Of a stretch of DNA of 64,000 nucleotides, positions 35,202-47,072 are shown piece by piece (position 1 is the first letter of the stretch; each line of letters opens with the position of its first letter). Position numbers and translations under genes: made by a program. The notes under the pieces are model-generated. The model was not told where the DNA came from. It did no database searches and was given only the letters and a program-made list of their open reading frames with translations. The DNA comes from Nitrosomonas sp. (GTDB taxonomy: Bacteria; Pseudomonadota; Gammaproteobacteria; Burkholderiales; Nitrosomonadaceae), in the NCBI GenBank assembly GCA_024281675.1, contig JAMXAG010000003.1, positions 124,001-188,000 of the forward strand, read 5' to 3'.

Positions 35202-36278
35202 ATGTCACGCCCTATTCGAGCTTCGATCAATTTGCCTGCTTTGACGCATAACTTATCCATAGTGCGTAAGTATGCCCCAAATTCGCGCATCATGGCTGTT
35301 ATTAAGGCAGATGCCTATGGGCATGGATTGCTTCCTGCCGCGCAGGCTTTGAGGGCTGCTGATGGATTTGCATTATTAGAACTGGATGCGGCCATAGCAT
35401 TACGAGAAGCTGGTTTTAAACAGCCTATTTTGTTGTTGGAAGGTTTCTTTTCAATGCAAGAATTGCAGCTATTCCAGCAATTTCAGTTAAATGCGGTCAT
35501 TCATCATAATGAACAAATCAGCATGCTGTTAGCTTCAAAGGAGCGCGACCTTGGTTTGTTTATGAAGATTAATACAGGAATGAATCGCTTGGGATTAAGA
35601 CCCGAGCAATACTTAATGAGTATTAAAAAGCTACAAGAGAATAGCTATGCCAACAATGTGACATTGATGACGCATTTTGCATGTGCTGATGATTCCGGAC
35701 AAAAAGAAAGCGTTGCTGCACAAATTAACTGTTTCAAAACAATCACACAACAACACGACTATCCAGTTTCATTAGCGAATTCTGCTGCTATTATTCGTTA
35801 TCCAGAAACGCATGGTGATTGGGTTCGCCCTGGTATCTTACTGTATGGCGCATCACCCTTTGCCGATCAAACGGCGGATGATCTTAAGCTTCAGTCCGTG
35901 ATGACTTTATCGAGTAAGATTATTGCAATTCATGATTTAAAGGCGGGCGATAGGGTGGGCTATGGCGGCTCTTTTCATGCTTCGCGTGCTATGCGGATTG
36001 GTATTGTTGCATGTGGTTACGCTGATGGTTATCCACGTCACGCACCTACCGGAACACCTGTGTTAGTCAATGATCAACCGAGTCGACTACTAGGAAGAGT
36101 TTCAATGGATATGTTAACAGTGGACTTAACACATATTCCAGATGCTGGGATTAATAGCCCGGTGATTCTTTGGGGGAGTGGAGTATCGGTAGATGAAATA
36201 GCCAGTCGTTCTAATACAATCAGCTATGAATTGTTGAGTGCACTTGCGCCACGAGTAGAAAGAACCGTTGCGGCGTAA
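35202..36278 (+). CDS. alr: Alanine racemase
   Basis: PLP enzyme that interconverts L- and D-alanine for peptidoglycan. 358 residues. The PLP-binding lysine is Lys35 in MAVIKADAYGHG; the second catalytic residue is Tyr254 in RVGYGGSF. Other marks: TGMNRLGL (about 125-132), SAAIIRYP and GRVSMDMLTVDLT (about 297-309). It lies divergent from lplT, and the gene to the right is convergent. Confidence 0.96.
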   Translation: MSRPIRASINLPALTHNLSIVRKYAPNSRIMAVIKADAYGHGLLPAAQALRAADGFALLELDAAIALREAGFKQPILLLEGFFSMQELQLFQQFQLNAVIHHNEQISMLLASKERDLGLFMKINTGMNRLGLRPEQYLMSIKKLQENSYANNVTLMTHFACADDSGQKESVAAQINCFKTITQQHDYPVSLANSAAIIRYPETHGDWVRPGILLYGASPFADQTADDLKLQSVMTLSSKIIAIHDLKAGDRVGYGGSFHASRAMRIGIVACGYADGYPRHAPTGTPVLVNDQPSRLLGRVSMDMLTVDLTHIPDAGINSPVILWGSGVSVDEIASRSNTISYELLSALAPRVERTVAA

Positions 36279-36334
36279 AATCAATTATTATTTTTGATTA
36301 TAAATTCTTATCTACTCGTGATGAATCAAAAAGC

Positions 36335-37120
36335 TTATTCCACTTTGGCTTTGCTGCGTAAATCTTGTACCACCGTTCCAAATTCACGCTGTAACACGCG
36401 TTGCTGTATATTTTGTTTAACTTCTTCAAAGGGTGGAACTGTCATTGGGCGTGTGTCCATCAGTTGAATGACATGCCAACCAAAGGAGGTTTGCACTGGC
36501 TGATCGGTCAAACCACCTTTCGATAATCTTACCAACGCTTCGGAGAAAGGTCTGACATAAGCGGCAGGTGGACTCCAGTTAAGTTCACCACCATTACTTT
36601 TGCTTCCTTCATCTAATGATTTTTCTTCAGCGATTTTTGCGAAGTTGCCGCCTTTTTTAAGGCTTGCGATGATATCTTTAGCAGTGTTCTCGTTTTCAAC
36701 CAGAATATGTCTTGCCCGATATTCCTTATCGCCCATTTGCACTTTGAGCATATCGTATTCTTTGCGGAGTGTGTCATCACTCACGTTATTGTGCTTAATG
36801 TAGTCTGCTTGGAAGGCTCTAACCAAAACAGCCTGGCGTGCGATTTCCATTTGTGCGATCACTTCCGAATCTTTGTCTAGTTTCTTTTTAAGCGCTTCTT
36901 GCGCAATGATTTCTTCGGCAATCAAATTCTCGCGCAGTGCTTTACGCATTTCAGGGCCATCAGCTTGCCCCTGAGCAACTGCGGCTTTTACCATCAAATC
37001 AAGGCGAGACTGTGGAATTACAACACCATTGACTTTAGCTACCGATTGAGCTTGCACCGACATCACTGCACAGCACAGAATACTACCAAAAACTACTTGC
37101 GAAAATTTCGTCAGACGCAT
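36335..37120 (-). CDS. Periplasmic parvulin-type peptidyl-prolyl isomerase
   Basis: 261 residues with a signal peptide (VVFGSILCCAVMSVQAQS, cleavage near 25). A SurA/PrsA-like N-terminal helical chaperone region (about 30-125) precedes one parvulin domain at about 135-225: EYRARHILVENENTAKDIIA, GGNFAKIAEEKSLD, NGGELNWSPPAAYVRPFSEA, SFGWHVIQLMDTRP. It would help fold outer-membrane or secreted proteins. Start ATG at 37120 with AAGGAA upstream. Follows yciB-yciI on the same strand with a 170-base gap. Confidence 0.92.
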   Translation of the reverse strand: MRLTKFSQVVFGSILCCAVMSVQAQSVAKVNGVVIPQSRLDLMVKAAVAQGQADGPEMRKALRENLIAEEIIAQEALKKKLDKDSEVIAQMEIARQAVLVRAFQADYIKHNNVSDDTLRKEYDMLKVQMGDKEYRARHILVENENTAKDIIASLKKGGNFAKIAEEKSLDEGSKSNGGELNWSPPAAYVRPFSEALVRLSKGGLTDQPVQTSFGWHVIQLMDTRPMTVPPFEEVKQNIQQRVLQREFGTVVQDLRSKAKVE

Positions 37121-37290
37121 GGAATTTCCTTTTTTGAGATTAAGATAGATTTATATTCACTTGAATATATTTACTTGCGAGAGTATACGCTTTAACTGAT
37201 TGAACGTGAATCTTTATGGTATAGAATTGGTACGTGCCGCGAAACCAGAATGTCCAAAAATATTTTCTAAATTCTGAGGGAATATCAATG

Positions 37291-37593
37291 TTATGTCGGC
37301 AATACCTTTTTGAAGGGTTTTACTGTAACTTTTTCATAAATACCTGTGCTGACATAGGGATCAGCTTCCGCCCAATCCTTTGCAGCTTGTAAAGAATCAA
37401 ATTCTGCTACGATTAAACTGCCTGAAAATCCGGCTGGTCCAGGATCTGTGCTATCGATGGCTGGATGTGGTCCTGCCAAGATTAATCGCCCTTCTTCCTG
37501 TAGTAATTGCAGCCTTCTTAAATGCTCCGAACGAACAGCCATTCTCTTTTCTAAGCTGTTTGGAACATCCTCTCCACTGATTACATATAACAT
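37291..37593 (-). CDS. yciI: YciI family protein
   Basis: 100-residue ferredoxin-like-fold protein of the YciI/YCII family. It shows [41 protein letters not shown] (with the conserved His) and a C-terminal [20 protein letters not shown] whose Asp-Pro is the family mark. Role not firmly known. Its start lies two bases after the stop of yciB, so they are co-transcribed. Confidence 0.93.
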   Translation of the reverse strand: MLYVISGEDVPNSLEKRMAVRSEHLRRLQLLQEEGRLILAGPHPAIDSTDPGPAGFSGSLIVAEFDSLQAAKDWAEADPYVSTGIYEKVTVKPFKKVLPT

Positions 37594-37595
37594 TA

Positions 37596-38198
37596 CTATT
37601 TTTCACCTTTTTCACTGATATTTTTTTCAGAGTTATTGACATCCTGAGAGTCAACTGTTAGCTCAGTTGAATTTTCTTTTAGATGTTTACCTAGTGCCAA
37701 AATTTGTCCGACTATAAAAACTAGCATGAGTCCGGTAGATCCAAACAATTTAAATGTCACCCAGGTATCAACGGGAAAATTAAATGCTACATACAGATTG
37801 ATTAAGCCCATTGTAGCGAAAAAAATGACCCAACTCGTATTCAATTTCTTCCAAATCGGAAGCGGTAATGCCATTTGTTTTTCCATCATTGCCCGAATCA
37901 AGTTCTTTTTGAATGCAACATCGGAAACCAACAAAATAATCGCGAAAAACCAATACAGTACAGTCGGTTTCCACTTGATAAACGTTTCATCTTGTAATGC
38001 CAATGTGGCACCACCAAAAACAATGATAATCATTAGGTTGATCCACATCATTTTATCAATTTGGTGGTGTCGCAACCAAACCCAAATTATTTGTAAGATT
38101 GAAGCAGCAATTGCTACAGCTGTTGCAACAAAAATATCGTAAAGCTTAAATGTTACAAAAAATAAAATGACTGGGAAAAGATCAAAAAGAAATTTCAT
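37596..38198 (-). CDS. yciB: Inner-membrane septation protein A (YciB/IspZ)
   Basis: 200-residue inner-membrane protein with about five membrane segments (around 1-20, 22-42, 50-68, 77-95, 121-140 and 150-168). Family marks: [21 protein letters not shown] at the start, [16 protein letters not shown] (about 74-89) and [17 protein letters not shown] (about 123-139). In enterobacteria it interacts with elongation and division proteins. The hydrophilic C-terminal tail (175-200) is rich in Ser, Asp and Glu. Confidence 0.94.
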   Translation of the reverse strand: MKFLFDLFPVILFFVTFKLYDIFVATAVAIAASILQIIWVWLRHHQIDKMMWINLMIIIVFGGATLALQDETFIKWKPTVLYWFFAIILLVSDVAFKKNLIRAMMEKQMALPLPIWKKLNTSWVIFFATMGLINLYVAFNFPVDTWVTFKLFGSTGLMLVFIVGQILALGKHLKENSTELTVDSQDVNNSEKNISEKGEK

Positions 38199-38249
38199 AT
38201 TAGAAGATTGATAGAGCGCTACTCGAGATAAATACTTAACTCAGAAAGA

Positions 38250-39419
38250 CTACATCAAGATCGCCGGTAAGCGAGGTGTGAGTGCACTTTTCTCAGCTGT
38301 AGCCGCTCCGAGTAGTGCAAATCCCATCAGTTCGTTCGCTTCATTGATAAAGAGCGCTTTAACGCCATTTTCATTGGTTTCAATATGCCAATCACCCGGC
38401 ATATCAAAATCAGGCGGAGATGCAATCATTGCGCAAGATGGTGTTTTCACGAGTATCGGCATGGCAGGATAGCAAACAGGAGTTGGATTACCTGCTAATG
38501 TTGCTGCCAAAGCTCTTGCTGCATGTGTGATTGGCATAACAAACGGCAAAAATTTACCGGCAACTTCTGCGCAATCACCTAATGCATAGATATTGTTTGC
38601 TTGGGTTTGTAAGAAACGATTGACGATAATGCCGCGATTAACAGGCAGTCCAGCCGCTTCGGCAAGCTCTGTGCGTGGTTTCAATCCAACAGCAGACAAC
38701 ACTAGATCTGATTCAATCTCTTCCCCGTTTTTCAAAGTGATTCGAATGGTCTGTTCGGTTTGATTCACGGAGTGAACAGAGGTGTTCAGGTGAAACATCA
38801 CGCCGGCTGCTTCCAATTTGTGTCGAAAAAAAGCACCTGCTTCCGGCGGCAATAATCTACCAAGCGGTTCTAAACTAATATCGATGACATGAACACGGTA
38901 GCCTGCAATAGCTAAGTCATTTGCAAATTCACAACCAATCAATCCGGCGCCAATGATACTCACACATTTCTTTTCTGCCAAAGCAGTATAAAAGGTTTGA
39001 TAATCATCGAGATCATTGACTGTATAAATTTTCCCGACCGCATCACCTTGCATCGGCAAGCGAATTTGATCAGCGCCAATTGCTAATATTAATTGATCGT
39101 AAGAAACGTCTTCCCCATTTGTTGATTGAATAACATTCCGGGCAACGTTGATCGTTGTCACGCAATGATTGGGGCGAATATCGATCTTGAGTTGCGAACG
39201 CATTTTTTCAGTATTGCCGGTAAGCAATGATGCTGGGTCCTTGCCTGTTGATAATACATTCGACAACATGGGTTTGGAGTAAAAACCGCCATGATCTGCA
39301 GACAGCAAGGTTATAGGAATAGCTGTATTTAGTTTACGCAGTTCCCGGGCAACTGCGTATCCGGCTAATCCGCTTCCCACAATGACAACAGAGCTATCCA
39401 CAGATATAGAAAATCTCAA
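38250..39419 (-). CDS. FAD-dependent NAD(P)H oxidoreductase (rubredoxin reductase type)
   Basis: 389-residue flavoprotein of the pyridine-nucleotide-disulphide oxidoreductase class. FAD-binding VIVGSGLAGYAVARELRKL (about 12-30), NAD(P)H-binding SIIGAGLIGCEFANDLAIAG (about 147-166) and second FAD motif NIYALGDCAEVAG (about 272-284). No redox-active CxxxxC pair is seen, so it is like rubredoxin or ferredoxin reductases rather than disulphide reductases. No rubredoxin gene is adjacent. Start is TTG at 39419; GTG at residue 7 is an alternative. Confidence 0.85.
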   Translation of the reverse strand: MRFSISVDSSVVIVGSGLAGYAVARELRKLNTAIPITLLSADHGGFYSKPMLSNVLSTGKDPASLLTGNTEKMRSQLKIDIRPNHCVTTINVARNVIQSTNGEDVSYDQLILAIGADQIRLPMQGDAVGKIYTVNDLDDYQTFYTALAEKKCVSIIGAGLIGCEFANDLAIAGYRVHVIDISLEPLGRLLPPEAGAFFRHKLEAAGVMFHLNTSVHSVNQTEQTIRITLKNGEEIESDLVLSAVGLKPRTELAEAAGLPVNRGIIVNRFLQTQANNIYALGDCAEVAGKFLPFVMPITHAARALAATLAGNPTPVCYPAMPILVKTPSCAMIASPPDFDMPGDWHIETNENGVKALFINEANELMGFALLGAATAEKSALTPRLPAILM

Positions 39420-39443
39420 ATCATCTCAGAAGGTATGCAAAGA

Positions 39444-40226
39444 TCAACGAAAACGATTCCAGTGCGCTTCATCAACGGTATCTTCATTATTAACTAAGCT
39501 TTCTCTTCGTTGCATATAGGCATCGCGCATAAATTCATAGGGATCCAGAGCGGCCTCGTCAATAGTTTTTTTCGCATCTAATAACTGTGCGCGTAAATTG
39601 ATAACTCGTCCTGCGGCGACCGGAAAACGCAATGAGGGAGAATTGAGATAGTCGACATCGCGCATGAATACCCCGGTAACACCTTGTGTTACCGGATCCA
39701 TAAAGAAGCTATCTACCGCTAATCCGAAGCCATCACGTAGCGAACTCGGCCCCAAAAATGGTAAAACTAAATAAGCGCCATGCGCAACACCATAACGACC
39801 CAGTGTTTGGCCAAAATCTTCATTGCGTTTATTTAAGTTAACATCGCTCGCTGCAGTAATATCGCTGGCTATATCGAGTAATCCGAATACACCAAAAGTA
39901 GTATTTACAAAAATTCGGGCACCTGTCGCCGCAGCACTTTTGTAGTTCAATTGCAAAATAGAATTCGTCAGTACAACTACATCATTTAAGTTGGAAAAGA
40001 AATTACCTGCCAGCATTTCAATGGGATCAGGGACTATCCACCGATAGCCTCGTGCAGCCGGTTCAAAAACATGCTTATCGAATTTTTCATTAAAATTAAA
40101 AACAGCACGGTTCATAGATTCCAAAGGGTCTCCCGGCTCTGTTGGTGCTTTTGTTGAAGCGCATCCAACTAGAAAAAGGCTTGCAGCGAGTAGAATCACT
40201 ACTCTGAAATGTGTGTAAGTTGTCAT
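39444..40226 (-). CDS. mlaA: Phospholipid-binding lipoprotein MlaA (VacJ)
   Basis: Outer-membrane lipoprotein that removes mislocalised phospholipids from the outer leaflet and passes them to MlaC. 260 residues from the ATG at 40226; the frame is open further upstream but that part overlaps no signal. Lipobox LFLVGC, then DPLESMNRAVFNFNEKFDKH (about 32-51), LNDVVVLTNSILQLNYKSA, FVNTTFGVFGLLDIAS and FGQTLGRYGVAHGAYLVLPF (about 130-150). Its MlaC partner is in the 19.7 kb region, unlinked here. Confidence 0.94.
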   Translation of the reverse strand: MTTYTHFRVVILLAASLFLVGCASTKAPTEPGDPLESMNRAVFNFNEKFDKHVFEPAARGYRWIVPDPIEMLAGNFFSNLNDVVVLTNSILQLNYKSAAATGARIFVNTTFGVFGLLDIASDITAASDVNLNKRNEDFGQTLGRYGVAHGAYLVLPFLGPSSLRDGFGLAVDSFFMDPVTQGVTGVFMRDVDYLNSPSLRFPVAAGRVINLRAQLLDAKKTIDEAALDPYEFMRDAYMQRRESLVNNEDTVDEAHWNRFR

Positions 40227-40323
40227 GATTTCTTGATTTTGGTTAAAATTTCGAGTGATCTTGCCATATTTGTAGGATTGGTTCAATAACTTCTGTCGCG
40301 CAAATGATGATAACAAGCGTTCA

Positions 40324-42417
<2,094 letters not shown>

Positions 42418-42443
42418 GATGTTAGCGTATTTAAAAATAAAAG

Positions 42444-43724
42444 TTAGTTCTGTTTTTCATAAACAATATGACCATTCACCAAGGTATACTTGGTTTTTCC
42501 GGGTAGCTCCATACCTAAGAAGGGCGTATTTTTTCCTTGACTTAGAATGGAATTCGATGTCACCTTCCAATAGTCATTGGGGTCAAAAATACAGATATCA
42601 GCAGCTTTGCCGACAGACAAATTTCCTGCGTTGATACCCAGTATTTGTGCCGAATCACAGGTAATTTTGCTTAATGTTTTAAGGAGCGGAAGGCGCATTT
42701 CTAATCCCCACTTTAAGGTGAGTGACAGCAGCAGTTCTACACCTGTAGCTCCAATTTCAGCTTGGCCAAATGGTAACAATTTTGCATCTTCGTCTACGGG
42801 AGCATGATCCGAACAAACAGCATCAATGGTTCCATCTAACAACCCATGTCGCAGCGCGTCACGATCGCTAAAGCTACGCAAAGGAGGCATCAAATGACAA
42901 TTTGAATCAAAGAAACCAATATCCATATCTGATAAGTGCAGGTGATTAATAGTGACATCACAAGTTACTGGTAAACCTTGCTGTTTCGCATCACGAATCA
43001 TTGACAAACCCTCGGCGCTTGAAATACGGCATAAATGCACCTTAACGCCAGTTTCTTTCATTAATAATATAATATTCGAGATAGCGATGGTTTCTGAGCA
43101 TATGGGAATCGTAGGTAAACCTAGGCGTGTTGCCACTTCTCCATCATGCGCTACGCCGTGATGCGTTAAACTGATTTCTTGTGGGCGCAACCACACTGAA
43201 AAATCAAAAGTGGATGCATAATGCATGGCTTGCATGAGGATACGTAAATTGGATAACAAACCATCCGGCTGACCGAAAACCACGCAACCGGCATCAAATA
43301 ATTCAGCCATTTCAGTCAATCGTTCGCCTTTGAGCCCTTGCGTCAAAGCACCCACCGGATATACATGTGCTTGATTGAGATTGCGCGCACGATGTTTGAG
43401 CATTTCAACCAAACCCGGCTCATCCAATGGTGGATCGGTATCGGGTGGACACGCGAAGCTGGTGACTCCGCCAGCAACAGCTGCAGCCATTTCAGATTCT
43501 AACGTGGCCTTGTATTCCAGCCCTGGTTCACGTAATCTAACTGATAAGTCAACTAATCCAGGGCATACCACCAATGATTGCGCATCAATGATTCGACTGG
43601 CCTGAAATTCATCGGGCGCTATTCCAGTCGCGACAATTTTTCCTTTGGCAATGAAAATATCCTGGACGGTATCAATGCCCTGCTTTGGATCTATCATTCG
43701 ACCGTTTTTGATGTGAATTCTCAT
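42444..43724 (-). CDS. pyrX: Dihydroorotase-like protein, probably non-catalytic (PyrX / PyrC')
   Basis: 426 residues from the ATG at 43724 (an upstream frame start would run into pyrB). Amidohydrolase fold of class I dihydroorotase: CPGLVDLSVRLREPG (54-68), SDHAPVDEDAKLLPFGQAEIG (about 300-320). The metal-binding HxH that active enzymes have after Asp59 is replaced by Ser61 and Arg63. This matches the inactive pseudo-dihydroorotases that assemble with aspartate transcarbamoylase in some bacteria. A true dihydroorotase should be elsewhere in the genome. It follows pyrB by seven bases. Confidence 0.9.
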   Translation of the reverse strand: MRIHIKNGRMIDPKQGIDTVQDIFIAKGKIVATGIAPDEFQASRIIDAQSLVVCPGLVDLSVRLREPGLEYKATLESEMAAAVAGGVTSFACPPDTDPPLDEPGLVEMLKHRARNLNQAHVYPVGALTQGLKGERLTEMAELFDAGCVVFGQPDGLLSNLRILMQAMHYASTFDFSVWLRPQEISLTHHGVAHDGEVATRLGLPTIPICSETIAISNIILLMKETGVKVHLCRISSAEGLSMIRDAKQQGLPVTCDVTINHLHLSDMDIGFFDSNCHLMPPLRSFSDRDALRHGLLDGTIDAVCSDHAPVDEDAKLLPFGQAEIGATGVELLLSLTLKWGLEMRLPLLKTLSKITCDSAQILGINAGNLSVGKAADICIFDPNDYWKVTSNSILSQGKNTPFLGMELPGKTKYTLVNGHIVYEKQN

Positions 43725-43731
43725 GGCAATT

Positions 43732-44691
43732 TTATGTTTGATTACCCGCAAGAATCGACATTACCGCCATACGAACAGCTATGCCGAAGGTAACTTGTGG
43801 CAAAATTACCGACTGTTTTCCGTCAGCGACTGCAGAATCTATCTCTACACCTCGATTCATTGGTCCTGGATGCATCACAATGGCATCTCGCCGAGCTAAT
43901 GATAATTTTTCAGGCGTTAATCCATAGTATTTAAAATATTCTTCAGAACTTGGTAAGTTAGCACCTGTCATGCGCTCGTTTTGTAGTCTCAGCATCATCA
44001 ACACATCAATATCTTTCAATCCCTTTTCCATCGTATGATAAACGTGCACACCAAGGCGCTCAACCATTTTCGGTAAAAGGGTTTTAGGCGCAATCACACG
44101 TACTTCCGGAACACCGAGTGTTGTTAAGGCATGAATCTGAGAGCGCGCTACTCGTGAGTGTAAAATGTCACCGATAATGGCCACGCGTAAATTGCGAAAC
44201 TCTCGTTTGTAGCGACGGATGGTAAACATGTCTAACAGGGCTTGTGTCGGATGCGCATGGCTTCCGTCACCGGCATTGATTACGCGAATATCTGATCGCA
44301 CATGCTTTGCAATCAAATGAGCCGCGCCACTCTGAGCATGTCGCACGACAAACATATCTGCATTCATGGCTGACAGATTATTGACGGTATCAAGTAGCGT
44401 CTCTCCCTTGGATTCCGAAGAAACTGCAATATTGAGATTAATGACGTCGGCAGACAATCGCTTTGCGGCAATCTCAAAAGTCGTGCGTGTGCGCGTGCTC
44501 GGTTCAAAAAAAAGATTGAAGATCGATTTTCCGCGTAATAAGGGTATTTTTTTTACATCTCGTTCGGTAACTCCGACAAACGATTCTGCGGTATCTAAAA
44601 TATGTAATAGAACAGAAACCGGTAAACCCTCTGTAGTTAATAAATGTTGCAATGTACCATTTTCATTAAGCTGGGGATTTCTGCTATTCAT
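43732..44691 (-). CDS. pyrB: Aspartate carbamoyltransferase catalytic subunit
   Basis: Condenses carbamoyl phosphate with aspartate, the committed step of pyrimidine synthesis. 319 residues. Carbamoyl-phosphate motif STRTR at 65-69 in [24 protein letters not shown] (about 145-155), [11 protein letters not shown] and [12 protein letters not shown] (about 274-285). Its start overlaps the end of pyrR by eight bases. With the pseudo-dihydroorotase downstream it probably forms a dodecameric class A complex. Confidence 0.97.
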   Translation of the reverse strand: MNSRNPQLNENGTLQHLLTTEGLPVSVLLHILDTAESFVGVTERDVKKIPLLRGKSIFNLFFEPSTRTRTTFEIAAKRLSADVINLNIAVSSESKGETLLDTVNNLSAMNADMFVVRHAQSGAAHLIAKHVRSDIRVINAGDGSHAHPTQALLDMFTIRRYKREFRNLRVAIIGDILHSRVARSQIHALTTLGVPEVRVIAPKTLLPKMVERLGVHVYHTMEKGLKDIDVLMMLRLQNERMTGANLPSSEEYFKYYGLTPEKLSLARRDAIVMHPGPMNRGVEIDSAVADGKQSVILPQVTFGIAVRMAVMSILAGNQT

Positions 44692-45193
44692 GGTTAGAAG
44701 TTTTATCGTATATTTTTAAGCTGAGCTTATCATTCTCATTGCGTTGCAATTCCAACATTTGATTGTCGGGTATTTTTAGTTCGGCACCCACATATTGCGG
44801 AGTAATCGGTAATTGCCTTCCACCCCGATCGATTAATGCAGCCAGACTTATACAGCCAGGACGGCCATAATCGAATAATTCGTTAATTGCGGCACGGATA
44901 GTACGTCCGGTATAAAGCACATCATCGATCAGAAGAATGTTTGATTTTTCCACATCGAACGGAATTTCGGAGGGCTTTACTTGTGCATGCAATCCTCTTT
45001 TGTCAAAATCATCTCGATAAAAAGATACGTCTAGCATACCCAGCGGACGCTGTATGTTCAGTTCTTGATGCAAACGTTGCGCTAACCATACACCGCCTGT
45101 ATGTATGCCTACTAATGCGATATTTTGAATTCCAGCGGAACGTATCTTTTTTGCTAAAATTTGAAAAAGTTCTTCAGCATCAGGTAATTGCAT
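44684..45193 (-). CDS. pyrR: Pyrimidine regulatory protein / uracil phosphoribosyltransferase PyrR
   Basis: 169 residues from the ATG at 45193 (an in-frame TTG at 45208 overlaps ruvX further). PRTase fold with the PRPP motif [15 protein letters not shown] at 85-99, preceded by [10 protein letters not shown] (54-63). In Gram-positive bacteria PyrR binds pyr mRNA; in proteobacteria its regulatory role is less clear and weak uracil phosphoribosyltransferase activity is known. It overlaps both neighbours (14 bases into ruvX, 8 into pyrB). Confidence 0.94.
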   Translation of the reverse strand: MQLPDAEELFQILAKKIRSAGIQNIALVGIHTGGVWLAQRLHQELNIQRPLGMLDVSFYRDDFDKRGLHAQVKPSEIPFDVEKSNILLIDDVLYTGRTIRAAINELFDYGRPGCISLAALIDRGGRQLPITPQYVGAELKIPDNQMLELQRNENDKLSLKIYDKTSNHE

Positions 45194-45665
45194 GTTTGTT
45201 TTCGTCAAAAAATGATTGTAATATTTGCTGTGCAGCCACTTGATCCAAAATTGATTTTTGTTTTTCCACTGTTACCGCTGCTTCACGCAATGCAATTGCG
45301 GCAGTTTGACTGGTATACCGCTCATCCATGAGAACAATCGGAATACTGAAGCGCCCGTGAAGGCGCTGCGCGAAGCGTCGACTTAAGTGAGTCATTTCAT
45401 GGGGTGTGCCATCGATATGCATCGGTAGTCCAACTACCAATAATACTGGTTGCCATGTTTGAATCATTTTCCCGATAATCGAGAAACGTTGCGCATTAGT
45501 TTCGTGGTGTATGGTTTTTAAGGGGCGCGCAAATGCCGTTAGGGTATTGCCAACCGCTACACCAATGCGTTTTTTACCAAAATCAAAAGCTAAAATAGCG
45601 CCCTCGGGTAATTGTTGTAAACTCATTTTAACCGGCAGATCATAGCCGGGCGATTCTTCGATCAT
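45180..45665 (-). CDS. ruvX: Putative pre-16S rRNA nuclease RuvX (YqgF)
   Basis: RNase H-like fold protein implicated in 16S rRNA 5' end maturation. 161 residues from the ATG at 45665; an ATG at 45626 (MSLQQLPEG) is an equally possible start. Motifs: ILAFDFGKKRIGVAVG with the first catalytic Asp, VVGLPMHIDGTPHEMT, and VLMDERYTSQTA (about 113-124) with the Asp-Glu pair. It sits between yqgE and pyrR, the conserved yqgE-ruvX-pyrR-pyrB order. Confidence 0.95.
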   Translation of the reverse strand: MIEESPGYDLPVKMSLQQLPEGAILAFDFGKKRIGVAVGNTLTAFARPLKTIHHETNAQRFSIIGKMIQTWQPVLLVVGLPMHIDGTPHEMTHLSRRFAQRLHGRFSIPIVLMDERYTSQTAAIALREAAVTVEKQKSILDQVAAQQILQSFFDENKHAIT

Positions 45666-45684
45666 TGGGTTCTATTTTTATCGA

Positions 45685-46248
45685 TTACGCATGCCCAACT
45701 TCATGGGAAAGATTGGCATCTCGGATCCCTAGGGATTGCATGGCTGCAGTAAATTTTTCTTCAGAGGCTAAGTTGAATATGATTTCCTGTGAAGCGGGTA
45801 CAGTCAACCATGTATTTTGGCTTAATTCGGACTCAATTTGCCCTGGGGACCATCCGGCATAACCTAGTGCAACCAAAGTTTTTTCAGGACCTTGATCACT
45901 GGCTATTGCTTTCATGATATCCAAAGAAGTGGTTAAGCCAATCCTTTCATTTACTGCCAAGGTTGATTGCCACTTGCCGACTGGGTAATGCAATACAAAA
46001 CCGCAATCCATTTGCACTGGTCCACCAAAAAGTATTGGTGTCAATTTATTAACAGGTTCGTCCAATTGCGCAATACCTAATTGTTTAAACAGGCTCATCA
46101 GATTCAAGTCGGTCGGGCGATTAATTACAATTCCTAATGCACCATAATTGTTATGCTCGCAGATATACGTCAAGGTTTTCGAAAAAATCGAGTCCTTCAT
46201 GGTTGGCATTGCCATTAGGAAGTGATTTGTTAAGTTAATGTTTTCCAT
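45685..46248 (-). CDS. yqgE: YqgE/AlgH family protein (UPF0301)
   Basis: 187 residues. Family marks: LTNHFLMAMPTMKDSIFSKT at the start, YICEHNNYGALGIVINRP (about 27-44), LFGGPVQMDCGFVLHY (about 74-89) and LGYAGWSPGQIESELSQNTWL (about 128-148). Function not established; almost always next to ruvX. The ruvX start follows 19 bases later. Confidence 0.95.
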   Translation of the reverse strand: MENINLTNHFLMAMPTMKDSIFSKTLTYICEHNNYGALGIVINRPTDLNLMSLFKQLGIAQLDEPVNKLTPILFGGPVQMDCGFVLHYPVGKWQSTLAVNERIGLTTSLDIMKAIASDQGPEKTLVALGYAGWSPGQIESELSQNTWLTVPASQEIIFNLASEEKFTAAMQSLGIRDANLSHEVGHA

Positions 46249-46311
46249 AAAACAATTGAGTGTTTTATTATCGTTCCTCGAAAATTAGACTAGCTGCGAT
46301 CAAATTATCAT

Positions 46312-46938
46312 TTAGACCCAGTAAGCGGTCTGAGTCATTATTTTAGAGCTAAATTTCATGGCCACTTTTACAGGTACCGGCAATTCGGCACCGCCGTGTG
46401 ATAATGCCATAGTTGCATGACTGGCCTCATCAATTTTCATTTGCATCACGATCGCGCGACTCTTTTCATCATGAATCGGTAGCTTCTGCAAATGACTCGA
46501 TAAATGTTCCTCAACTTGACGTTCGGTTTCCGCAAGAAATCCTAAGTTCCACTTGTCACCTAATAACCCAGCGACACATCCGATTGCGAAGGATCCACCA
46601 TACCAAAGCGGATTTAAGAAACTTTTTCGACCACCCAGCTCATGGATTCGTTGCTCGGTCCAAGCCAGGTGTTCGGTTTCTTCGCGCGCGGCTTTCATCA
46701 ATGTTTTCTGTACTTCTTCATTGCGCGCCGTTAGGCTTTGGCCTTGATACAAGGCTTGCGCGCACACTTCGCCAACATGATTCACGCGCATGAGTGCGGT
46801 TGACAACTCTTTTTCAGCATTGGTTAGCTCATTTTCGGAGTTATCACTTCCTGGAGTTTTACGAATTGTTTGTGCCGGCACCAGTAACGTACGCAAGGCA
46901 GAATCAAAACCGATAATGAGTTTATCAAAATTGATCAT
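46312..46938 (-). CDS. coq7: 3-demethoxyubiquinol 3-hydroxylase Coq7
   Basis: Di-iron hydroxylase of ubiquinone synthesis. 208 residues from the ATG at 46938 (a GTG two codons earlier is possible). Iron ligands are visible as Glu57 ([15 protein letters not shown]), Glu87 and His90 (REETEHLAW) in the first ferritin-like half, and in [11 protein letters not shown] and [12 protein letters not shown] in the second. This is the Coq7 type found in betaproteobacteria. Ubiquinone synthesis implies aerobic respiration. Confidence 0.96.
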   Translation of the reverse strand: MINFDKLIIGFDSALRTLLVPAQTIRKTPGSDNSENELTNAEKELSTALMRVNHVGEVCAQALYQGQSLTARNEEVQKTLMKAAREETEHLAWTEQRIHELGGRKSFLNPLWYGGSFAIGCVAGLLGDKWNLGFLAETERQVEEHLSSHLQKLPIHDEKSRAIVMQMKIDEASHATMALSHGGAELPVPVKVAMKFSSKIMTQTAYWV

Positions 46939-47072
46939 AATCACAGTGTTAAGTCGGATGGGGTAAATGGTTCATTATAATGGACATGCGTAATGAACGT
47001 TAAAATTTTTCAGCAAAAATATCTTATAGGTGTAGCAAAAGTTTATCTGTGAGCGTTACCCCAATCAATTCA

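Noticed and set aside
42444..43724. Annotation as active dihydroorotase pyrC
   Set aside because: Metal-binding histidines are replaced (Ser61, Arg63), and the gene is coupled to pyrB as in pseudoenzyme systems.
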